Origin: Colletotrichum lupini
Taxonomy: Eukaryota > Ascomycota > Sordariomycetes > Glomerellales > Glomerellaceae
Direction of reading: 5' to 3'
Length of the DNA: 64,000 bases
NCBI RefSeq assembly: GCF_023278565.1
Contig: NC_064675.1
Span: 6,448,001-6,512,000 of the forward strand
Below the pieces are notes generated by a model. It did not search any database, was not told the origin of the DNA, and worked only from the letters and a program-made list of their open reading frames with translations. The position numbers and the translations under genes are program-made. Shown in pieces: positions 32,957-44,163 of this stretch (positions are counted from its first letter, which is position 1; every line of letters begins with the position of its first letter).

Positions 32957-35900
32957 TTACGATTCTTCGGTAGTAGTACATTTAGTGTTGACTGAGATCA
33001 CATCCAGTTGAGCCGCATAACCCGCTGATATGGTCCAGAACATGGGCTGCTCATTCAAGATCCTTGATGCCTCTTCTAGAATCTGGGCGGGACCCTCCTC
33101 GGAGCACAAATCATCAACGCCTTCGAGAAAGAGCTGAGTATTACCGCCATATCGGATGAAATATTGCACAAACTCATCGTCCAGAGGGCGATCAAGCTGT
33201 AGCATGCGTGGCATGCGACGCTTTGTCAAGGATACTTCGCAGCGTGTGGATGCAGAACGACGCTTTTGTGAAGGATTCGTGTTTATGCTGGAGTTGCCAG
33301 ACGCCGGTGACGATGTGTCAGATGAACCTGTGCAAGGGGATGGGCCGGTAGTCGAAGGAGTCTCGTCGGAGGGAAATCGCTCCGTGTGTTGACTGCAGGT
33401 CAAGCTGGAGCAAGTGTGTTCACGTCGGGGACCGAACTTTCCGAAAGCCCAGAGGGTCAACGCTGCCAGAAAGACTGCGAATGGTTCGATGATGGGGTGT
33501 GAGGAGAATCGCCTGACGTGCCATAGGATGGCACCAGCGTGGATGACAACTAGGCGGGCTTTATGCCTGTCCTCTCGAACCCAGGAGAGAATCGTAGTAT
33601 GCCATGTAGTCCGATCTTCTGATGATGCGTATATCGAATGGGGTAGGCTGTCGATGGAAGCCCCAGTTGCGTTTGTCTGAGCGCACCGCAGGAGGGCCTC
33701 GACAGGTGCCAGTATGAGTAAGCGGGAAAGGTGCAGATGTAGGATTGATGGACTCTCAAACATGGACTGCTGTGCTATGAAGCCAACAGCGTCCCAATGA
33801 AGAAGGTCCAGACAGTCGCAGGTGTAGTCCCTCCACTCAGCGTACTCGGGTATGGATCCTAGGTATTGTTGCTGCTGCGCCTCTCTTCCGCCTATTCTGT
33901 GACTGTAGGTAATATTGAGGTGTACTGCTTCACCGAAATACTGTCCTATATCCCATTTCCGCCTAAGTAGCATATGTATTATGATAACGACGCCTAGTTG
34001 ATTCTCAGGTTGCGGAGAGTTCTGGCTGCTCCAGAGCTTGCCGAATGAATCTCGCACGCTTGGTCTGAGAGACTCCTCCGACAGAATTGCGTCCACTCCA
34101 CTCCTCGTGGTCGTATGAGACGCGAGTGCTTTGAACCAGCTTTGAGCGGAGTCCGCGTCCCACAAACCTTCTGCGCTAGGCATTTTGAGCGCCAGTTTGC
34201 CAGACGGTATACTTGGAGGACGGTTCGCAGCTAACGAAAGCCAAGCATCTAGAAGCTTTGAAGTCATATGTGTCAGTCATTTCCGGCCTAACAAACGGTG
34301 ACAACAGCAGATATTCTCGCTATTCTTACCCATATGAAAAGTCCGCTTCGACGTCTTGTTTCACGAAAGCGCCATGCCAGCCACACTTGCTCCACGCTCT
34401 GGCCTTCGAGATAGTGCCCGATCTTGTCATCCTCTTCAAGGAGCTGTAGTTGAAGACAGGAATTGTATACGAGAGATATGGCGCTATAGCCACATTTGAC
34501 CAGCGAGTTATTATGGCTTTGGCACATGCCCACGACAGCGAGCGTTCGGGCCTGGATGTAAGGAAGACAGTCTTGTACGCGACCAAAATCTAGCTGTTAA
34601 AGCAATTTTATGTCAGCCGCGGCGTGAAGTTAGCGGACTATGGAATGTGAAAGGCCTACCTCACGTATCAGTAGGTCGTGTAAAGCGCCACAGAGTTGCT
34701 CGCCGAAGTCGGTCAATTCTGTGAGACTCAGATAACGGGACCCAATGGCTGCAACCCCAATGCACAAACTCCAACCCCAAACGGGAATGCTGAGAAGGGA
34801 GTTGTCGACGAATGGGTGCAAGTGATGGAAATGTTCAAAGTACTGCGCAATAAGATATTCAAATGTGTCTCGGCCCAAAAGAACATCCAAATCTGCAGCA
34901 AACCTCTCAGGTAGCAAAGGTCTTCCGGCTCCTGATAGCAGCCTCGTTTGAATCTCCCGATACACGGAATCTGGAATAGTGAAGCGAGAACTTTTTTGCT
35001 GACTTTTTGCTCGATTGATTTCCTCCAGAAGCACCGTTGACCATGAAGCACCAGGATGAGAGTCATGCTCGGTTAAACCACGTCGCAGAACGGTAGCATG
35101 TCTTTCTTGAAAGCCCCTGTCGGCCTGCGACTGGCGAAACCCACGGCCATTAACATAGAGCTGTCTGTGGCTGGTCGTATCATGGCTTCTATCAAAGGCC
35201 GAAGTTTCTGTGGCGGTTGATCCATCACGCATGTATGTAATGAACGCTGACATCTGATCTTGATGATTCAGCAAGGATTCATCCAGATTTGTGACCAAGT
35301 TCGACCCTCCCGGGCTAGAGGTACTGTTTCCAGCAATGGAGCGAATGTCTGCTTGTGAGGTGACCATCATCCGAGATCGTCCAATGGAATCATTGCTCGG
35401 AGCGATATTTTGGGCTACGACTGGTTGATAAATTTGGGCGTGGCATACATTAACAGTCGGCTCCTCCCATGGCGCCGTATCGCAGTCCTGGAGGCTTGTA
35501 TCCAACTCTATGCCCGCATCATTCTCAGTCTCGTGATTTGATTCAATGCCCTGGACGCAAGTACTTGCATTTCTGTCAAGGTTCGAATCCGTGCTCTGCT
35601 TTTCTGTCACAGTACCTTGATCAAGGGACAGCCTTGACCTGGTTGAATATGGTTGGGGATTACCCAAGGAACCAATTCTTCGAGAGTAATACCTTTCGCC
35701 GCGTTGAAACGCTGGAAGCTCATCATCCAGTCGAGGGTGAGATTCTTCCTGACCATGATTAAGAGTTCCCATTGATACTGGAGTCTCGTCCCCGTAGCTT
35801 GTATATCTACGTTGAGGGGGGTTGTATTGACACTGGATACTCTTTTCCACGCAGCGATTACACGGAAAATCGCCAGAACACCTGACATGTGAAATGGCGC

Positions 35901-36358
35901 AGAACGAGCACGTTTTGAGGAGGGGAGATGAGGCTGTGGAGCCTCTCAAGCCCGGCCTTGGGCCAACGTGAAGCTGCTCGTGGCGTCGCGCTGCGTCTCT
36001 AGGAAATAAAATGTCAGGAATTAGGCCAACTTTTTCAAGGATTATAAGAACATGAATCGAATGCTTCTCGATGCCAATTGCACCTGTCGTGAAAATGGGC
36101 AAAACAATTTCAGGTGATAGGGCCTGGGAATACATGTATGGATAGCTGTCTGAAGAAAACAAGACAACGTTACCTGCGCGCGAACTTTCTCCCACAGTAG
36201 TTGCATTCGATGGGCTTTTCGGTAATATGAGTCTGCTTGTGACGCTTCAGATGGTCTCGTCTCATGAAGCTCCTACCGCATATGCTGCACACGTGCAATG
36301 CGGGTTCTGTCGCCGCAGGTGTCTCGACCGATTGAGAGGCCATAGGCAAGGATGACAT
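32957..36358 (-). CDS. Transcription factor with two C2H2 fingers and a Zn2Cys6 cluster
   Basis: Four exons (36174-36358, 34660-35998, 34330-34593, 32957-34255) encode 1028 residues. Finger 1 uses C24, C27, H40 and H44; finger 2 uses C52, C55, H68 and H72 and is split by the first intron (175 nt) just after KFARR. A full Zn2Cys6 cluster follows at 92-118 with spacing C-x2-C-x6-C-x5-C-x2-C-x6-C. A long Ser/Asn-rich linker leads to a fungal-specific transcription-factor domain (about 430-800) with [13 protein letters not shown] and [18 protein letters not shown]. This C2H2 plus Zn2Cys6 layout belongs to a defined group of fungal regulators. It is a predicted nuclear DNA-binding protein. Its place next to the sugar transporter and glycosidases makes it the candidate local regulator; this is inference. 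Confidence 0.9.
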
Positions 36359-36836
36359 GATGCTTTAGAAGGGAGATTCCTCGACAGATCTTTGTTATAT
36401 ACAAGGTAGATGTTTATGACTAATTATGACAGGTGAGCTTCATACAAGTGTCTGTCCGCTTGGTTGTGTTTAGGGAAGCTTTGGGCGACTGCGGAATCCA
36501 ACATTCCCTAATGTTTATTTATGTGCTCGGCTGTGTGAGCCGATTGCCGCACCAATCCGCACGCGGCCACTTTGTCATCAACCCCGCGAATCATCTTAGC
36601 CAAAGAATGAATTTCAACGTTCGAGATCCACGACCTGCTGAAAAGTTCCTTCCTCTCATCTCGCCTACCAAGCGGCTACAGCCGCAGCCCCTGCACAAGG
36701 TGTTGGCGTTGGTCTACTTTCTCAACCAGTAGGTCCCTACGGATCAATGGCATTTACATCATGACCTAGCTACTAGCCGGGGCCTAAGCAATCCTTACGC
36801 CCCGATGTTGAGAAACGTCTCTTTTTTTCCCTAAAA
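36359..36836. other. Spacer between transcription-factor gene and GH63-like remnant
   Basis: Promoter of the leftward factor gene and 3' flank of the pseudogene. A plus-strand frame of 99 codons at 36433-36732 has no support. Confidence 0.45.
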
Positions 36837-38660
36837 CTATTTAGTATTGCCCCTCTCAATGGCCTCTCGTCGCATAACCAAGTATACCGCTGAGGTCCAC
36901 GTGTATGACAGATCCCACAGCCCCTCACCCGTGATAGCATCAAAGTTCTCTGCAAACCCTGACTTCTCACACAGCTGTAAGAATCGCATGCTGATCTCAT
37001 TGGTGGAATGGACTCGGCCAGCATCACGCAAGCCAGATTCCACAAGATGAGTTGAGGGAGCCCAGATAGGGCCGCGCCAGTATCCGTCGCTCTCGTAATG
37101 AGGCGAGGCGATTTCCTCGGTGGCGAGACCCCACTCGCTTAGGTGCTTGAACACAATACTTGTGACCATCTTGTCAACGACTTCATCTAGTAGATGTCGC
37201 GCGGCGGCGAGAGGCATGAACTATAGAAGGGCGGCTGTTTTAAAGGTCTCGCCTGTTATAGCATTCTTGAGGAGGAAAGACTTGCCATACCATAATTCTT
37301 CGATGAGTGCATTGATCAAAAGACTTCTCATATTTGCCCACTTCTCGCACTCGTTTTCGTGCCGTAGGCGCCTAGCGACCTGTTCTAGGCAGCTGGCCTG
37401 GAGAAGAAGGGAAGCCGCGAGGTCAGGCCCGACGATCATTGGCGTGCTGTCGAACGCGGTGGAGTTATCCCACCCAGAGTCATTACCATGAGCCCAGAAA
37501 GGAAGACGCGAGGTGTTGCCTCTTCGCGTGTCCATCCAAAAGTCCGTCAGTCTGGCAGTAGCATCGTAGAGGGGCTGCAGTTTGGCGTCACTCATGTCAG
37601 GAGACTGGGCGAGAAGCCTGGAAAGAGCCCACCCCTGGATGGGAGGCTTTGTGAACCCCCACTCGACATTCTGCCAGTCGACTGAGTCAGGGAGACGACC
37701 ATCTCGGGCTTGGTGGTCGAAGACGACGGTGAGCTGGTCGAGGCCGAGCTGCTGATCAAGGCAAGCTATAGCCAGCGCGTTGAAGCAGTGATCCCAGCTC
37801 CAAACTTTGTTCATCCAGAGCTTGGACATCAAGATAGCTTTCTTCGTAAATCTGTGTTCAGCGCGGACCATGGAGGTCCAGGTCACATAGCTAATAGCAA
37901 GTACTACGGCCTCTGTTGGCTTGCCCCCAACCCAAGGTCATAGGGCGACAACGAAGTCATCGAATGCCTTGGCCATCTTTTTTCATTCTCTCAAATGTGG
38001 TATTTTTGGCTTCCTCGAGTGCCAATTTGCACGAATTCCCTTTCCACGTCATTTGTGGCATGTTCTCACGCACACCGAGCTCGTGGATGATGAACTCCCA
38101 CTGCGGGTCGTCATCTGTGACCTGATGAATCTGGATACGGCGGTTGGTTCGGAAGGCGTTGGTCTGGCCATTAACAGTAGTCAAGTTTCCCTTGGTGGGA
38201 AGAAATCGGTAGCCAGGGAAGGTCTTGTACGTGACCTCAACGCCAGCTTTGAGCCCATCGTATGGTGGACGCTCGAAGACGTACATCCCCATATAGACAC
38301 TGGGGTCTGATCGAACGTCGCTATCAAAGGCCAGAGGCACGTTTCCTCGGAGTCGAATGGAGCGCAGATCCTGAAATGTTGCCTCACAGACGATCTTACT
38401 CTCATAGCTCCATTGGATAGACGATACTGTGGCTTGGATGGTGGTTGGCGACGGCGAATCGTGGAATCCGGGAGGTTCATTTAGGCCAAGACCTCCGGGC
38501 AGAGGCCGGAGAGCAAACATGGGTACTGACAAAGCGACGCATTGAGATACGAGGTAAAGGTCGGTCTGTGGCGCGAGATTCAGGGGAGGCGCGAGTCGAG
38601 TAGTGCGGCTAAGGCTTAGAAATGACCCTCTACGACTCCAAGGCAGTACCTTTAGATCTG
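36837..38660 (-). pseudogene. GH63-like (glucosylglycerate-hydrolase-type) glycosidase, broken
   Basis: Protein similarity runs almost the whole length in pieces. The N-terminal beta domain starts near 38,655 (LPWSRRGSFLSLS, then FALRPLPGGLGLNEPPGF), and no in-frame ATG precedes it. The (alpha/alpha)6 barrel shows SKLWMNKVWSWDHCFNALA, WGFTKPPIQGWAL, HGNDSGWDNSTAFD (catalytic-region motif) and SDGYWRGPIWAP. Three lesions break it: a one-base excess in the A6 run at 37978-37983 shifts the frame; TGA at 37938-37940; and TAG at 37221-37223, on both sides of which the same frame carries family sequence. GH63-like enzymes of this type are cytosolic alpha-glucosidases acting on small glucosides; none would be made here. 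Same strand as the factor, transporter and GH127, so it is probably a lost member of that block. Confidence 0.85.
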
Positions 38661-39913
38661 GCTAGAACGCAGTTGAGAGGGTTGCGGAATCGATTATATC
38701 AGAGCCCCAGCAGTAACTTGAAAAGAATTGATAACTATCAGTCGCTCCCAGGGAGGAAGAAGGAGTTTGTGATGGATGGGTGGTCTACTTAAACATCTCA
38801 TACCGGAGGCATAGTGGTGTGACGTTAAAAGTCGAGGAAGTCGGGAACGATAGCCATGACCTTTCCGCTAGCTTGCGAGCTTCTACAATCGTCAATCATC
38901 TGCAGCTCTACTCTCCACGTAAATCGGATAGTCTTTAGAATTGGTCTTGACTCGGTTTTCTGAATGAGGAAATCAGTAGCGTAGATGCGGCAGATTCACG
39001 TTGGAGCAACGAGGTCCACCTCCACCTCCACTATTACCCACCCCCACCCCACAGTCCGATGCCGATGCACAAGCAGGAATCTGACTACACCATGCCAAAA
39101 CCTTCCTGACTTTGCAAATTTCACTGCCATGGAACAATGGGGGAAGGGACTGAAAGCACACAGGTCTTCTAGTTGTGTTCGAATTGAATGCGTAATTGCC
39201 TCTTTCTCCATTGCACTGCACTCATATCGAACCAAGTAATTACTCACCTCTGACGCTTGTTTGGGCGCTCCTGATCACGTGCTATCTCGTCTCCCTCATA
39301 CGATACTGTGGTGATGTGTCAACTGATAGGCCTTGCAGCTCTTGAGCTTAGCCCAGTTACTGCCTCAAACAAAGAGGTTTCCATGATTTTGTCTCTTGTT
39401 CCGTACCAAGTGTCAAAGACAAGACTATTCGATGAGTGGCAATCATGGAGGTAGAGCTAAATTCTACGAATTGCGTACTAGGCTGTACTATGCGTCTATA
39501 CTTAGTGGTGCACTGATTGTTATTTTGATCCAAGCTCGAGCGATAGTAGGCCTGGAGGGGCCAATAACTATAAGTTTCCCTCCTTTGTATCGCCTGTTCC
39601 CAAAGACATGAAAGCAAGAATTGTAATAGTCTCAGTTAATGTAGGACTGTACCGGGCCCCTAAAACGGTCCGTTCTACACTCTCCCTTTTCTTCGGTTCA
39701 CTAAAGTGAAGTGAGATGCCAAGCGAATAAACTGCTCAGGCCTTAGTGGCCGAATATAAAGTGTGGCACTATGGCTGAAGTATATACGCTAGCAATAGCT
39801 TCGAAGATGGTAGCTGATGTACAATTCCTGAACAATAAATCTTTAAGCTCCCCGCCCCCCTGACGTATACATCCCACTGCTATCATCCAGCTTACTGGTC
39901 TAGCCCAGCCGTA
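38661..39913. other. Intergenic region, no gene recognised
   Basis: Overlapping short frames on both strands at 38,973-39,247 and 39,357-39,617 lack protein features. A CCACCTCCACCTCCAC purine/pyrimidine-biased patch lies near 39,014. Confidence 0.5.
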
Positions 39914-40337
39914 CTAGGGCTTGAAGCAGTTGCCCCCATACTTGTTTCCGGTCTGTGGACCGGTGCTGCTGCAGCAAGCGGCGTAGGAAGAGATGAATTG
40001 ATTCTGGGTAAAAGGTAGCCACTTGAACTCGCAGAGGCCGCCGTTGTTCAGCCAAGTACCTTTACGGTCTTTACCATCCGGACAAGTGACACCATCACCC
40101 GTTACACAGCAAGTGTTAGAGAAGGTGTCAGGGTTTGGACCACCAGATCCAGTGCAGTAGCACCGATATTGCGCCTGGTTGAGGATGCAGGTCAGCGTAT
40201 GTCCGCCTTTGAGATAATCAACTATGAATGATTCCATGAACGCTTGATAATCAAGCTTTTCAACCACAATAATCAAGTCGACGTACATTTGCAACACCTG
40301 CTTAGAGGAAGAAAGTGATGGGCGAGGAGAACTTCAT
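39914..40337 (-). pseudogene. Small Cys-rich secreted protein with a stop in the signal peptide
   Basis: Exon 1 (40287-40337) opens MKFSSPITFFL, then a TAA at 40302-40304, then AGVAN; exon 2 (39914-40174) continues in frame with AQYRCYCTGSGGPNPD and ends GNCFKP. Apart from the one stop, this reads as a signal peptide followed by an 87-residue mature protein with nine cysteines, among them a CYC and two CC pairs, the look of a fungal effector-type protein. The 112 nt intron has a gtacgt donor and a gctgac branch site. TTA to TAA would explain the lesion. An acceptor-like CTAAGCAG overlaps the stop, so an unseen upstream exon could bypass it, but no alternative start with a signal peptide was found. 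No family is recognised. Confidence 0.65.
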
Positions 40338-41152
40338 GGTGAAGAGGATGCTGGTGGCAATGGATTGGTATCTAGAACATTGGTACATGTAAGTACAACT
40401 CCAGTTGCTGAGCGATGTGTGACTTTTAGTTACGACCCCCCTCACCTGAAACAAATAGTCTTCTCTGCGAAGTCTTGGTGGAAACTGTGAGGATACTGAT
40501 TGTGGAAGGACAACAATACGTTGGAACAATGCCTCTATTCATTCGACTATCAACTTCCGGGCGTTCTGCCTCTCCTATACTACATGGCCGATTTGAGAGC
40601 CGCGGTATAGATTGTGCGCTCTAAATTCATTGCTTTCAAAGTATGTAGTCAATATTGGACTTAGTTTTGCCCGTCACCTGGTCAGACCGGCATCGAGAGT
40701 TCGACTGCCATTATCCCCAAGTCACCCCAGAAGGTCGTGGCCTTCGTATTGACGGTCTGTTTGGGCTCGTAGAAAAGCCGAATCTGAGAGAATGTATGAT
40801 CTCGCCGGCGCGTCAAAAAGCCGGCTCGGCTACTTTTCGTGTGTTAGCATGCATAATCAGGTCACCCCATAGAACCCTAAGTTGTCTTGGCCCACTTATA
40901 GTAGCAAGTGTCAAGCCATGCACTTAATTAGCCTTTACATTGGTGAACCTTCATATCCAATAGCTAACAGGACTATTCCTGTTTTCCGGGGAAGTCCATA
41001 GACTAAGGAACTCTAAATGTTCACCGCGATACTTTCGATCGAACGCTGCATAAGGTAAGGTACCCTTATCAGGTTGCGGACCTCGAAGGATAAAGGCCTA
41101 AAGCTTCTTGTGCATATGAACTTGTCACAGCAACACTGCCTAGGGCCTCGTC
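40338..41152. other. Intergenic region, no gene recognised
   Basis: Promoter of the small Cys-rich gene at the left and 3' flank of the SAT4-type gene at the right. A 90-codon plus-strand frame at 40655-40927 is unsupported. Confidence 0.5.
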
Positions 41153-42646
41153 TCAGAAGGAATCCCAATTTGCTGGCTTCATGTTGTCTTTATGTCCCTG
41201 ATCACGAACGGCGCGTTCGCTCTCATAAGCCACCGTGATGTCCTGTCTCCTCGTGATCCCTGTAACTCTAGAGCTCGGTCCAGTCTCCGCCCCGACAATA
41301 CTATCTTGACTACTCCCACCTTCCATGTCAATTCGCGAACCTATAGTTGTCATTGTTTTGCCGACGACGTTTCCGTCCCTTGGAAATGACCGAGACCCGT
41401 TCATCTCAATTCCACCCGACTGCAATCCCATTGGGTCACTTTGCTTCTGATATTTTCGATCTGTTGAACTTAGGACGCGTCGCCCAAGAGCCAGTTCTAC
41501 GAGAGGCCCGAGAATTGGGATGCAGGCAGCAATGATAAGAGTATTGCCCTCTACACTACCGAGATTGTTAGCTAGACATATCTGATTAAAAACAATTCAA
41601 ATTTCTTGGTTACTCACATGGTCCACACAACAAGCTCCGCACTGTCATCTAATCGGTTGTTAGTTAGCACAAAAATGCTTGTGAAGTGTCTCTTACACGT
41701 GAAGTCTTCGCTGGCGAGAGATGGTAGTCTTGTACTTTTGTAAATGGAGATGAAGCAAGAGCTGAGGGTTCCGTCAGACATGTCATAATGGAAAACGGAC
41801 GCATTGAACTTTGGCTCCATACATCGATCCAATCCCAAGAGCAGTACTCAGGATCACTTTCTTCTTGATATTCATCTGAAGCCTCATCAAAACCGTCGCT
41901 GGATAAACTGCAAGGTATAAGTCAAGCGCCGCGGAGTATGCTTAGTCGGGTTGTAGTCAGCGAAAGCCACGTCGAACGCACCGTAAACTGGACCGAACAC
42001 TAACCTCCTGTCAATATCGCGACGTTTACAAGAACCCATGGACTCCAACAGCTCTTTTCAGTCACTTTGAAGTCCCATTGAGCGTGAGTAGGGGTGCACT
42101 GAGCAAAGAGAATGATGATGCAGAGGGACACCAGCACCAGACACCCGGTCGCCATGCCCCAGAGCAGTACTTGATGCATCCTTCCTGGATTCAATATCCT
42201 CACGAGGAGTGCCACGACGGCAAACTTCGGTATAGTGTATGCGAGGACGTTTGGAGTAAATCCTGATATTGTGGATAGGATTGCTGCGGATTGCTGTTCT
42301 TGAGAAAGGGTATTCGCATGCCGACCGTTACCACATCGAATGGCCCAAATTTCTAGAGCTATCGTCGTGTAGCTGAGGAGCTAGCCAAGTTGCGATGTGT
42401 CAGCTAAACATTTGGCCATCTTCATGATTCAGACATTGGTTCTTGGAATGGATTCATTGAACGAACCAGAGAAAGAACAGTAAGGTGATCATCCAAATGG
42501 GTTTGTCCAAGAATCTTGATGCGGACAAACAGCCGCATGGCGACGAAAAGAGTGCTGATACCGACAATGATACATATCGCAACAATGATTCCAGGTCCTT
42601 TGTTGTCTGTTGAGTAAGACGTTGTAGTCGAATCCGGACTTGTCAT
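41153..42646 (-). CDS. SAT4-type rhodopsin-domain integral membrane protein
   Basis: Six exons (42467-42646, 42005-42380, 41823-41940, 41697-41761, 41618-41648, 41153-41555) join to 390 residues; exon 5 has only 31 nt. About seven hydrophobic helices are visible, with family signatures RLFVRIKILGQTHLDDHL after helix 2, FCKMTS-free start MTSPDSTTT, FAQCTPTHAQWDF in the extracellular loop, YLAVYPATVLMRLQMNIKKK after helix 5 and DSAELVVWTIVEGNTLIIA at helix 7. The tail of about 110 residues is polar and Ser/Arg-rich. This is the fungal SAT4/PTH11-related rhodopsin domain family (PF20684 type), plasma-membrane proteins of mostly unknown function, some of them signalling receptors. No CFEM domain precedes it. 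It is intact, flanked by a broken secreted-protein gene and by the O-methyltransferase. Confidence 0.88.
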
Positions 42647-44163
42647 CTTGCAGAACTGCGCTCGGTTTGCGGCCAAAAGATAAACTCAAAACGTCCCAGT
42701 ACTCCCAAAGGTAGGATTCAGACTCACTCCGTCGGAAGTAAAATTCTGGTCCGGGCGCGAGACGCAAAAGACAATGCTCCAGCGTCTCCGCTAAAGGTTT
42801 CTTGCGGTGATATGCGCCAAGAAGCAGTTGGATCAGGCTCGCAGAGTGAGGTGCCGCGGTTGGAAAAATGGTGATTAAGGGGGATCCGGTGGCGACGTCT
42901 ATCGCCTCATGCAGACGCAAGCACTCTCACCTGGGCCGGCCCGTACATCCTTGATCCAAAATTGAAAAGAAGAAGGTCGCTTGACAACGTACCAATGGTT
43001 CCAACAACGTTTCAAGGGTTAGATCAAGTAGACCCGAGGCTTTCGCCCATTTTCAAGGTCGAGACCAAAGTAATCATAGCCAGTTTGCCATCAATCTCGT
43101 GTGGATGCTGCCGTTTTCAATATTGGTTGCTTCTTTCAGCCAGGAGAGTCTGCTCGGAAGAAAGACATCGTGTTGGTTGGACATTAACCCACGAGGTATT
43201 GTGAGCTGTTGGTTGCGCAACATCGGCCCGGACGTGGTGCAGAGTCTCTAGCAGCCCCGCCGAATGGTCCAGGGGTCCCTCGCTCCTCTCCACCCGGCAT
43301 TGATTCCGTTGCCAATCAGGCGATCGTGTTGAGAGACTCCAGAACCAACAGCAAACAACAACATCTACTGCCTGGTGTCTCCGACTGGGGTCCTCATAGA
43401 TAACTCACGCAGAATTTTGAGTGATTTCATATTCCCATGCGCTGACCAAAATTCTAAGTCGAAAGAATCCTCGTTGAATCTTTGCCCGCTCCTCCCGGGC
43501 AGTCTCATTGGCTCAAACACTTCCACAAATTAGTTTAGTTCAACAACAAACGTACATTGCATAAATTCTAGGGATTGGATCTCTATCGGCGTTGGAACAG
43601 GGTTAAGAGCACGGCCGTCCAACAAACATACGTACGCCTATGGGTCCGCAGTTCCTAGTGCTAGGGACGGAGTATCAACCAATTATGGACATGCGGTCTG
43701 CAAACTCACTGTGCCTATCTCAGACATCTGCTGAAAGTACCTACTATGTATACTTTATCCATGAAACGTTGATAATAAGAGGAAAACTCCTGACATTCAC
43801 ATGCACACCATGTCGCGAACCCATGTTGAATTGACTCTTCGCCCCCTCCGTGTTGTGCGGGACTTCCATCAATTCATGTGTTCCGCCCTGTACTTCCATA
43901 TGGTTCCAGACCCATGTCGTTCCCTCGTGCGGGTTTGTCACAAGTAGAAGGTGCCTCTTCAGTTTGCTGTGTCGGATAATTTGTACTCGATATATCTGCG
44001 TGGCCAACAAGTGTGTCCGGCAAACCTTATAATTTGTCCCTTTAGCCCTCCACTCTTCTTCGACTTCTCGATTCTTTCCACCCCTCGAGTTATACCTAAA
44101 CTCACCTCTTTATTGCATCATCATTTTAACATCTGAACTCATTGACCTGCATATTTGGTTATC
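42647..44163. other. Intergenic region, divergent promoters
   Basis: Between the leftward SAT4-type gene and the rightward O-methyltransferase. A minus-strand frame from 42920 begins MRLHEAIDVATG and stays open into the SAT4 gene; about 80 codons lie in this spacer, but no domain or signal was identified. A pyrimidine-rich leader (44,030-44,120) precedes the methyltransferase start. Confidence 0.45.

Noticed and set aside
35570..35595. GGTTCGAATCC string resembling a tRNA T-arm
   Set aside because: It lies inside a coding exon of the transcription factor and lacks the other arms.
42719..42920. Leftward frame starting MRLHEAIDVATG upstream of the SAT4-type gene
   Set aside because: The start recalls an ankyrin unit, but no repeat follows, and most of the remaining frame overlaps SAT4 exon 1 in another phase.
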